DNA of 64,000 nt from NCBI GenBank assembly GCA_019054805.1, contig JAHQIY010000009.1, positions 3,720,001-3,784,000 of the forward strand, given 5' to 3'. The first letter of the stretch is position 1, and every line of letters begins with the position of its first letter. Source of the DNA: Brachionus manjavacas (lineage: Eukaryota; Rotifera; Eurotatoria; Ploima; Brachionidae). Of the stretch, positions 1 through 8,264 are shown one piece after another. The notes beneath the pieces were generated by a model that saw nothing but the letters and a program-made list of their open reading frames with translations, was not told the DNA's origin and searched no databases. The translations under genes and the position numbers were made by a program.

Positions 1-2
1 GT

Positions 3-923
3 AGCATTTGTGGTGAAAACTGGTCTAAATCAAAACGATTCGAGAAAGGTGGAGATCTCTACCGTGGCCATGTTGTCCGAAATTATCAAATGAATACCAA
101 AATTCCAGTCACTGTTGAACTTACTACTAATCACCGAGGTTGGTTCGAGTTTAGACTGTGCAATGTTGACACTATGCCTAATGGAGAGGCAGACCATGAT
201 TGTTTGAAAAAAATTCTACTAACTGATGAAAATGGAAACACTAGGTTTAGCACACCGAGTCAAATCGAAGGCTGGCAAGGGTTCTTCAAAAAAGAGCTTG
301 TGATACCGAAAAATTTTAAATGTAATCATTGTGTGCTTCAATGGAAATGGAATGTGGGAAATTCTCATGGTTATGACTTTGAAACTGGTGAGTACTGCTT
401 AGGTTGTGGCGCTCAAGAACAGTTCTATGGATGTTCTGACATTAGGATTGTTGATGGAATTTTGATCACCACGTCAGCACCGACTGAAAAACCACAAACT
501 GCTCAAGGCGCTTTGTGGAGTCAAGTAATTGAAAAATTAAAATTTCTTGAAAAAAATTTATTTTGAAGAAAAAATTTTTAAAATTAAGTAAAATTTTTTT
601 ATTTTTCTATAAGTGTGGAGGCTTGACTTGGACTGGTTCTATTGAGTGCCAATCTGGTCTAAAGTGTGAATATGTAAACCAATGGTACTCCCAATGTATT
701 CAAAAAGACTCTTTTTCTGACAATAAACAGCCTGAAGTTCAGCAAACGAACCAAATCGGTGGCGATATTTGGAATCAAGTAGCTTTTTTAATTCATTAAG
801 TTTTAGCCTGACTTTGTATCAAAGTGTGGTGGTCAAAGCTGGAGTGGAAGTACCAAATGTAAAGATGGCCTTAAATGTATTTACGTTGATATTTGGTATT
901 CACAATGTTTGCCAGGTAATTAA
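3..923 (+). CDS. AA15-type lytic polysaccharide monooxygenase with two CBM1 domains (5' end outside window)
   Basis: This is the 3' part of a copper LPMO predicted to cleave chitin or cellulose oxidatively outside the cell. I read three exons: 3-524, 614-778 and 825-923, with phase-0 introns of 89 and 46 bp. The open frame enters from the window edge, so the signal peptide and N-terminal copper-binding His are not visible. Exon 1 holds the AA15 core: an ICGENWS motif, TTNHRGWFEF (whose His matches the second histidine-brace ligand) and GCGAQEQFYGCSDIRI, whose Phe occupies the axial position. A short Thr/Pro/Gln linker follows. Exons 2 and 3 each encode one CBM1 (CGG...W.G...C..G..C...WYSQC), a carbohydrate-binding module best known from fungi. 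A possible AATAAA lies near 1073. Splice sites are inferred from reading frame and GT-AG. Confidence 0.85.
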
Positions 924-1559
924 CAATCACAAATGAAAAAGATTGCAATCTTATCGTTTGTATTCTTTTCCAAATAATAATTCTCCAGTTATTGAAAATT
1001 TTAATATCGCATAAATAGCTGAAAAAATATATTCTTTACAATTCTTGGCGATCACTTTTTATTGAATTTTTTTAATAAATTAAGTTTAAATTTCAAAAAT
1101 GTTAAAATTTATTAAGACTAAACTTAATTTTTTAAACCCCGTGGTTGAAGGGGAGAGGCTTTCAAAGGGTGGTTTGTTACCAACATTGTACTTTATTTTC
1201 TATAAGAAAACGACCGTTTTAAGCCAAAAGTACAAAGTTTGTAAAAAAAAAAAAGGAGAAAAGAAAATTAAGCCTAGCTTTCAAATTTTACAAGAAATAA
1301 AAAATATACAAAAAAATTCATTTTTTTTAAATTTAAACTTTAAATAAACAATCAAATATAATAAAATTTTATTTTTATTTTATAGCAAAAAATTTATATC
1401 AAAATCTAAATAAATATAGGCTATTACTTTCATTTTCAAGGGAAAGTTATATATTTAGATTTACATAGAATGCTTTTTAGTGTTTTATTAAAATTTAAAT
1501 ACAATTTTGAAAATCATTGAAAATGTACGATGTATCAAAATTATTTTATTTTAACAAAC
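924..1559. other. Intergenic, no gene seen
   Basis: This is the 3' flank of the LPMO gene, AT-rich, with a possible AATAAA near 1073. An 82-codon frame at 1099-1347 is lysine-rich low complexity and shows no family features. Confidence 0.5.
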
Positions 1560-2085
1560 CTAAAGTAGAAACCATTTTTATTTGGTCACCAAAATAACTA
1601 ATTAAAGATCTATTGAAATCTTTTTCATTCAAAATTGCTTTTAAAAATGAATCTTGTTCCGTGATGAGCTTGTTCTTCTCAAGATGCTTGACGAAATAAT
1701 CCTTAATTAGCGACTCTAACACTTTGCAAGGAACGGAGGTTAGAGAGACAGGATGATAGTTGCTTACAATAGTTCTGCTACCCTTTTTATGTATTGGTGA
1801 TACATTAACAATTTTCCAATCAGCACTTCTGATAAGATCAAAGACTGCTTGAAGACGAAGGAAAGTGGTCCGGCTTGCGACTCAGCGCACATTTTCAGAG
1901 CGTGTGTGTTGACCTGATCGACTCCAGCTGACTTATCACTGTTTAAAATCCTTAGTTTTTTCAATACCAAGTCAAGAGTAACGACGTCCTCAATTACAAA
2001 ACACGGATCAGGTTTACCTCTCACTTGGAAATTCGACTCCGCGGTTTTCACGACTTCTCTCAGGGTCGGTTGCTTAAACACCGAG
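1560..2085 (-). mobile_element. LINE reverse transcriptase fragment
   Basis: On the minus strand the frame from 2081 reads a non-LTR RT N-terminal region: LRILNSDKSAGVDQVNTHAL, then SQAGPLSFVFKQSL. After a frameshift near 1770 it continues through KGSRTIVSNY, SLTS, KVLES and LEKNKL-like stretches to about 1560. The palm domain with the catalytic Asp pair is missing, so the copy is truncated and dead. Confidence 0.75.
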
Positions 2086-2089
2086 AAGA

Positions 2090-2462
2090 AGAAAGAGTTA
2101 ATTTTTAGTTTTTAGTTTTTCTCTCCCTCTCTCGCACGCTATTAAATTGTTGCGTAGAAGACCGGGGTCCAGTTGAACATCTCATTAGTGTTGGCGAATT
2201 GAAGACCAGAAGTTAAAACTTTATACTGACCAGCCCAGAGATTTGTAATTATTTTAAAAGCACTAGCTACAACAATCATAGTTAAAGACAGCACAGCAAT
2301 GCTAAAACACAAATGTACGAACCAAAACACGTGCTCATTCAGCATCGTGTTCTAATTTCTTTTTTTTGTAAGCTTAACCGCTGCCACCAATTAAATAGCG
2401 TGCGCTATTAAATAATTGAGAGAGAGGGAGAGAAAAAATAAAAGAAAACTTTTCTCTAACTT
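2090..2462 (-). mobile_element. Inverted-repeat element enclosing a membrane-protein-like coding segment
   Basis: Related inverted repeats bracket the segment. Each side has TTTCTCTCCCTCTCTC near its outer edge and CACGCTATT(T)AATTG inside. Between them the minus strand encodes 67 residues (2142-2345) starting MLNEHVFWFVHLCFSIAVL, with one clear membrane helix and a WTPVFY end. I do not recognise the family. It could be an exon captured by a non-autonomous transposon, or a small gene whose flanks happen to be repetitive. The arms are imperfect and I see no convincing target duplication. Confidence 0.4.
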
Positions 2463-3205
2463 CTTTATTTTTCAACTCTAAAAAGGAAAAGTAACATTAA
2501 TATTTAAAGAAATCCAGCAAGGCCCCAGAAAACCGGGGTCTGCTGGAGGGGTGTTACACTTGTTACTCAATTGAATTTAAAAAAAATTTCAATTTCCAAA
2601 CAAATTCAGACCCGGATAGTTTTTATTTAAACTGAAGTTTAGCTGAATGCTGGCTACAAACCACCCATTAAAATGTTTGATTAATGAACTGTTTATTTAA
2701 TTAATTATCTCAGAAAATTTCTTGAAATATTTAAAAAAATATATTTTTTTTAGAACTAAGAATAATTTTAAAACAATGCAAATTTTTAAAAGTCATAAAA
2801 GAAAAAGATTTTAATCAGCATTTATCAAGGAAGTTTAGAAGCTTTTTAAAAAAGCATGTCTCTAAAGAAAAGTCTTTTAATTTGTAGTCATATTTTATTT
2901 TTACCTAATATTTTGTATTTTTTTTTTTAATTTTTAATGGGTCTTAAAAGACCTAAAAAAATAACAATAATAAATTTAATATTGTAGTTAATCATTAGAC
3001 AAATTCTTAAAATTGAATGGGAATTTTATTTTTTCAAAAACAATTTGTTGATTGTTAAATAATCATTAAATATTTGGCAAACTTTTAAAATTTTTGCAAG
3101 GTGAACAAAAATACCTTTAAAACATAATTTGCTAAAAAATTCCACTTAATAAATCTAATCTTTAAAGCTTAAACAACTCTCTCTTTTTATTTGAAATGCG
3201 TTAAT
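2463..3205. other. AT-rich intergenic, no gene seen
   Basis: There are only poly-A/T stretches and a small hairpin near 2527-2545 (CCCCAGAAAACCGGGG). No frame shows coding character. Confidence 0.4.
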
Positions 3206-3211
3206 TCAGTT

Positions 3212-3260
3212 CGACCAAACCGGATATACACTCTACTGCAGCATTTGACTGTAGGTTATT
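3212..3260 (+). pseudogene. Short duplicated fragment of the membrane-protein gene at 3836
   Basis: The 23-bp stretch beginning ATTCAGTTCGACC (3212-3234) is identical to part of the downstream membrane-protein gene (about 4004-4026). It keeps the same frame, IQFDQTGY, before hitting a stop about 9 codons later. It looks like the residue of a degraded paralogue or local duplication upstream of the intact gene. Confidence 0.5.
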
Positions 3261-3835
3261 TTAAAAGACCGATTTACCATTTTTTTATTCAAAATTAATT
3301 CAAATTGAAAGTTTAATTGAATAAAAGAAAAAAATTCAACAATGTAATGGAAATTTAATTTTTTTTTTCAAAAACTTGAAATTATTGAATATTGAAAATT
3401 TCAAATATTGATCCCTAATAAAATTTTTAAAATTCTTTGTCTCATTTGACTTTTTTTTTACATTGTTTCAATCATTGTTTCAAAAAGAGGACTTTATTTT
3501 GATGTGAAAAAAAATTCTCTTTAATCCAAAAAAATTTCAAATTTTCTGTTGAAGCTGGTACAAAAATTAAAAATAACATAACAATCAGTATTTATTGAAA
3601 TATATAGAATTAAATTATAATTAAAAAATTTCACAAAAATCCATAACAATTTCAATAATTAAATATTGAAATAACTTTACATTGGAACTTTATTCCAAGC
3701 AATAAATTATGAAAAATGTTCTTTAATTAAATATTTTCATAAAAATTTGATTGATAATTTAAAGGAGCTTTTTTTTCTTAAAAAAAAAAGGTAAATTTAA
3801 ATCTTAGAAACCGAATTAAAATTACATTATTAAAA

Positions 3836-5056
3836 ATGCCGAAAAAATATTCAGAATTCAAACGGTTCCTCAACAAAGCCGATAAGCTCAAAGTAGTCCT
3901 CCTTTTCAATTTAATAGTCTCAATCGTACTCCAAGTAATCGCAATCATTCTGGACATAGTAAGCTTGTTCAAAGTGCAGTCAGACGCCTCCATCGCGTTC
4001 ATTCAGTTCGACCAAACCGGATACTACAATGGTTTAACAATCGCATACACATGTATTGCTTCACTATTCGCTCTCCTGTTAATTGGTCTCTTATTTCTTG
4101 TTTTGGTCAAAGAAGACTTCCAAGACTTTATCATCATTCATTCATTGTCGACCTTTTTCCTCTATCCATCAAAAGAAATCCTCTTCTATTTAGTTATCAC
4201 TTGTTTCAGACAAAATCTAGGCTACCTAATCACTCGGGTGATATTCAACTTTTTTTTCATACCTTTAATTTTAAGTCCTCACTTTCGCCTCCTCAATTTA
4301 GTACGAATAAAGAAAAAATTTCGCCAACTTTATTTCAAAGTGGGCTACTTTGTCTACTTCGGCCTTTTGTCTGCCGTTTTAATTTTGTCTTTTTTAATCA
4401 ATATCGGACTGCTGATCCGCATAAACCCAATTGACCAAAGACTTGAAGATGTCTCCATCGGTTTGTTCAGTGATAAAGAAATAAATCAGATAGAGAGAAT
4501 GGAGTATAAGACAGATGATTCATTTAAGTTCAGAAAATTGGTCCAGTATTCAAAAGTGGTTGAGGATTCAAAATTTTTAGCCAGCCAATGCGACCAGACC
4601 AGCTCCTTGCCCAACTGTACTTCGTTGTTTGGATACAGCTTTTCAATTAAGTGTGACGAGGAGAATAGAAAGTTTTTGCTTGACTGTGTGGGTTCAAAAA
4701 GCTTGGACTTGGCAATTGTTAGTTACAGGGACTCGTTGTCGGGCAACGAGCGTTTCTATCCGAATTTTAATTGTGCTATTAGAAAACCAAATGATAAATG
4801 CTCCAGAGAATGTTCCAATTTATTAAAGTATAATCTGTATTTTATCAAACATGTGAATGAAAAATTGATGCCAGCATGGAACGGATTTCATACATGTTCG
4901 AATAATCAGACCACAAGGTTTGTTTTGAAACTTAATCCAAACATAAGAATTTGCCAAGTTTATCTGAATGATTCTTTTTGTACACAATCAAGTTATTTTC
5001 TAATATTTTTTTGGATTTTGGTTAAATTTTTATTTTTACCAAGTAAAATTTTTTAA
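3836..5056 (+). CDS. Multi-pass membrane protein, unknown function
   Basis: A single open frame of 406 codons has base composition well above the AT-rich background. It predicts hydrophobic segments near residues 17-45, 64-90, 95-120, 128-148 and 167-192, with basic stretches such as RIKKKFRQ between them. A soluble domain (about 205-385) follows with ten cysteines in pairs like DQTSSLPNC and NDKCSREC and several N-glycosylation sequons, as expected for an extracellular disulfide-bonded domain. The hydrophobic tail (385-402) may be a final membrane segment or intron read-through, because a weak GT donor lies near 4990. The ATG at 3836 is the first in frame and directly precedes the helices. 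I do not recognise the family. Confidence 0.65.
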   Translation: MPKKYSEFKRFLNKADKLKVVLLFNLIVSIVLQVIAIILDIVSLFKVQSDASIAFIQFDQTGYYNGLTIAYTCIASLFALLLIGLLFLVLVKEDFQDFIIIHSLSTFFLYPSKEILFYLVITCFRQNLGYLITRVIFNFFFIPLILSPHFRLLNLVRIKKKFRQLYFKVGYFVYFGLLSAVLILSFLINIGLLIRINPIDQRLEDVSIGLFSDKEINQIERMEYKTDDSFKFRKLVQYSKVVEDSKFLASQCDQTSSLPNCTSLFGYSFSIKCDEENRKFLLDCVGSKSLDLAIVSYRDSLSGNERFYPNFNCAIRKPNDKCSRECSNLLKYNLYFIKHVNEKLMPAWNGFHTCSNNQTTRFVLKLNPNIRICQVYLNDSFCTQSSYFLIFFWILVKFLFLPSKIF

Positions 5057-5227
5057 AATAAAATTTTTTACTTTTTGATTTTAATTGAATATTTGCCACT
5101 GAGGTCCCCGACAAAACATTGAAACGAGACTTGGATTTCTTTAGTGTAAAATGATTTTTTTTTTTTAAATATGCTAGTTTATTTTTTTTTATTTACAATA
5201 ATAAATAATTTTATAAAAGTTTTATTA

Positions 5228-5455
5228 CAGTCAATCCTCGATATAACGAACAACTTGGGCGGAAATTTGGGTATTCGTTAAATCGAAATTCCCCTTTAAA
5301 AAGATTGGGATAAAAAATTTCAACTAAATTTTATTGATTTAAAAAAATTAAAATAAAAATGTGGAAAAAACTTTAAGTTTATTTTTTTACAAAAAAAATC
5401 GGTAATAGATGGTTGTAGATAAAACTATATAAATTATCCATAACAACTTATCTAA
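5228..5455 (+). mobile_element. pogo/Tigger-type element, left end only
   Basis: After a TA at 5226-5227 the sequence starts CAGTCAATCCTCGATATAAC and stays similar for over 150 bp to the left end of the element at 61912-62457 (shared AACTTGGGCG and TTCGTTA...TCGAAAT). No matching right end is found before LINE sequence begins, so this copy is truncated. Confidence 0.65.
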
Positions 5456-5870
5456 GGCATCTGAAGAGTGGCTATTGGAGTTGGCTTAGAAAGTCCTTTA
5501 CAGAATAAGCCTTCGCTTATTTGAGGAACGATGTAGTAAAATTTGCCAAGATCTTTTATTAGGGGGGTTTACTCTTAGAGCTCTAGTAAGATAGTTGCTC
5601 GCAGGTTTTTTGCATCTTTCCTGAATAGTTTCTAGGTTAAACTGGTTCAGCATTTTACTATTCGAGAGGAAAGAAGAAGATGACCTTGAAATTGTTCTAA
5701 TGGCTTTGGTTTGGATGGACTCTATTGTTTTTTTATTGGATTCGCTGGTGATTAGGGAGACAAGTGGGCTATTTTCCAGAATGGACCTGATAAGTGCTTT
5801 GTAGGTAATGACTGGTCGGAATTTTGCTTGAATAAGATTTATAAGCCGATGATCGATCGGGTTTTTTTAG
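5450..5870 (-). mobile_element. LINE RT C-terminal fragment
   Basis: Minus-strand translation gives a typical post-catalytic LINE region (YKALIRSILENSPLVS, then IESIQTKAIRTI) with scattered stops. It is 5'- and 3'-truncated. There are no other genes up to 6155. Confidence 0.6.
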
Positions 5871-6155
5871 ACATTTAATTAAATTATTAAAAATAAAACA
5901 AAAACCTTCAATTTTAAATTAAAAAATTCACTTCTTATAAATCTGTTATGTTGAGAAGTAATTTACACTTTTTGGTCAAAATTTGTGGACTTAAAAGTCA
6001 AATTTAAATGAATACACTATTTTGTATCTAAGAAAGAGAGCCTTAAGAACTTAATAATAATTAAATATGTTTTCAAAATCATTTAATTTTTAATTTAATT
6101 TTTTTTAAATATTTTATTAAACCCATCTAAAAAAATGGCTTTCCTAGGATTTCAT

Positions 6156-7326
6156 GACGTTAAATAATTTTTATCCACAAATTTAATAAAAACTACCACA
6201 AATATAATAAACGATTAATAAAAACAATAAAAAAGGATATAAGTTATTGAATATTAATTATTTTATTTATTTCATAACAAATATAAGAAAAAAAGAAAAA
6301 TAATAATAAAAAAAATCAAATTTTTATTAATTAACACAAAATTGATAATTTTTTAAAAAAGAAAAAAATTAATCTTGAGTAGATTTGTTAATGCAATAAT
6401 AGTACCTACGTTTTTTCATCGGCTCGTTGCATTTTTTGCAATTAACATTGGCATTCTCACTGTTAGCTTCAACTTCTACAGTCTTAGCTCTTTTATTTGG
6501 TCTTGATGTGTCGTCAAAAGTTTCATCGTTTTCAACTATAACCCCTTCGTCTAATTGTACTACATCAGAAGGCTGTTTATTGTAGCATGATAAATTTTTT
6601 CTAGACGCACCAATTTTTCTCTTTTTTTCGATTGGAACATCCATGCCAATATCTTTAAAATCAAATAAGCGCAGACGAAAACTACAAGCAATCACATGTG
6701 AACATATATAATTTTTAAGCCAATACCAACAACTACATTTGCTTAGATACCTACAATAAAAACGATATTTTTCACCGTTTTGATGTTTAAATTGCAGGTA
6801 TTTTCCTTTTACTTCACCCATAACAATTTTCTCAACAAATTCATTATAATTGTCGTAGCTGCAAAAGAATTCGTATTCGATGTTTGCTCCTCTTTTTTTC
6901 GTATCACTTTGCTTTAACACGACCACGTTTTCCGCATCGACCAAGGTGTCGTCGTCAGGGTTCATCAAGACACTCTCATTTGAAACAGTTATTGGATCGT
7001 TTTCCATTTTTTTTGGATAAAATTAGAATTTAAATTTGGTAAAATACCAGAAGTTTAAAGTTTATAAATAGTCAACTACAAAGTTTTATCATCATTAAGG
7101 TGTAGTTAATTAATTTGTTAATTAGTAATCACAAAAAAATTAAGAGTATTTTCAAAATGTATTATTTATTTATTAATAATGTGCGGAATTTATTGATTTT
7201 ATTATCAGATATTATAATAAGTGTTAAAATACAAATATCAATTTTTATTTAATTATATTTGACAATTTTTTTTATGTTTGTTACTTTTTTATTTGTTTTA
7301 TTCGAAAAAAGATAAATTTGTTGATT
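6156..7326 (-). mobile_element. MULE-like DNA transposon copy carrying a SWIM-protein gene
   Basis: The low-coordinate end (GACGTTAAATAATTTTTATC, 6156 on) is the inverted complement of the right end of the neighbouring copy (to 8255). The region from the start codon outward (7007-7326) is repeated inversely at about 7610-8000. The high-coordinate terminal repeat breaks off near 7326, just before a palindrome, so this copy lacks its outer 5' terminus and no target duplication is visible for it. It encodes one protein (6369-7007) and no DDE nuclease domain. Confidence 0.65.
6369..7007 (-). CDS. SWIM zinc-finger protein of a MULE-like transposon
   Basis: This 212-residue protein has an acidic N-terminus (1-35) and a basic/aromatic region (36-88). 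Its SWIM zinc finger reads CSCWYWLKNYICSH, with Cys91, Cys93, Cys102 and His104 in CxC-x8-CxH spacing. A basic segment follows (KKRKIGASRKN, a weakened AT-hook-like stretch), then an acidic linker and a C-terminal CKKC...C cluster. SWIM fingers sit at the C-terminus of Mutator-like transposases. Here no catalytic domain precedes it, so the frame is probably an internally deleted transposase that still binds DNA, or an accessory protein. The frame is intact, and the same ATG context is repeated inverted at 8001. Host domestication is possible but unsupported. Confidence 0.65.
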   Translation of the reverse strand: MENDPITVSNESVLMNPDDDTLVDAENVVVLKQSDTKKRGANIEYEFFCSYDNYNEFVEKIVMGEVKGKYLQFKHQNGEKYRFYCRYLSKCSCWYWLKNYICSHVIACSFRLRLFDFKDIGMDVPIEKKRKIGASRKNLSCYNKQPSDVVQLDEGVIVENDETFDDTSRPNKRAKTVEVEANSENANVNCKKCNEPMKKRRYYYCINKSTQD

Positions 7327-7327
7327 A

Positions 7328-7361
7328 AAATCCCCTATTGTATTTATACAATAGGGGATTT
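7328..7361. repeat. Perfect hairpin, 15-bp stem
   Basis: AAATCCCCTATTGTA, then TTTA, then the exact complement. It sits where the left MULE copy loses homology to the right copy, so it may mark a rearrangement junction. Confidence 0.8.
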
Positions 7362-7363
7362 AA

Positions 7364-7535
7364 GTTTTGTAATGTTAATTTAATTTTGATAATTGTTATT
7401 CATTGTGTTCTTTTTTTATATTTTTTTTTTTTTTTTTTTTTTCGGTAATTTTGTAATGTTAATTTAATTTTGATAATTGTTATTCATTGTGTTCTTTTTT
7501 TATATTTTTTTTTTTTTTTTTTTTTTTCGGTAATT
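7364..7535. repeat. Two tandem ~84-bp repeats with poly-T
   Basis: The block GTAATGTTAATTTAATTTTG...TTCATTGTGTTC followed by a long T run and CGGTAATTTTG occurs twice back to back with almost no difference, between the two MULE copies. Confidence 0.85.
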
Positions 7536-7575
7536 TTGTGATTATTTTTTGTAACAAATTAACAGTTAAATCAAG

Positions 7576-8255
7576 GGCGTGTAATAACATGCATCCACAA
7601 ATTTAATAAAAATATCCACAAATTTATCTTTTTTCGAATAAAACAAATAAAAAAGTAACAAACATAAAAAAAATTGTCAAATATAATTAAATAAAAATTG
7701 ATATTTGTATTTTAACACTTATTATAATATCTGATAATAAAATCAATAAATTCCGCACATTATTAATAAATAAATAATACATTTTGAAAATACTCTTAAT
7801 TTTTTTGTGATTCCTAATTAACTAATTAATTAACTTAAAAAAATAATACATTTTGAGAATACACTTAATTTTTTTGTGACAACTAATTAACAAATTAATT
7901 AACTACACCTTAATGATGATAAAACTTTGTAGTTGACTATTTATAAACTTTAAACTTCTGGTATTTTACCAAATTTAAATTCTAATTTTATCTAAAAAAA
8001 ATGGAAAACGATCCAAAAACTGTTTCAAATGAGAGTGTCTTGATGAACCCTGACGACGACACCTTGGTCGATGCGGAAAACGTGGTCGTGTTAAAGCAAT
8101 TTTATTATTATTTTTCTTTTTTTCTTATATTTGTTATGAAATAAATAAAATAATTAATATTCAATAACTTATATCTTTTTTTATTGTTTTTATTCATCGT
8201 TTATTATATTTGTGGTAGTTTTTATTAAATTTGTGGATAAAAATTATTTAACGTC
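7576..8255 (+). mobile_element. Internally deleted MULE-like element with 9-bp target duplication
   Basis: The element is flanked by perfect TAAATCAAG copies (7567-7575 and 8256-8264). Its ends are related inverted repeats: GGCGTGTAATAACATGCATC at left, and the complement of GACGTTAAATAATTTTTATC at right, both followed by CCACAAATTTAATAAAAA. A 9-bp duplication and long terminal repeats fit Mutator-like elements. Inside, on the plus strand, the first ~33 codons of the SWIM-protein gene (8001-8098) run straight into its 3' flank, so the coding body has been deleted. It lies head-to-head with the copy at 6156-7326. Confidence 0.8.
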
Positions 8256-8264
8256 TAAATCAAG

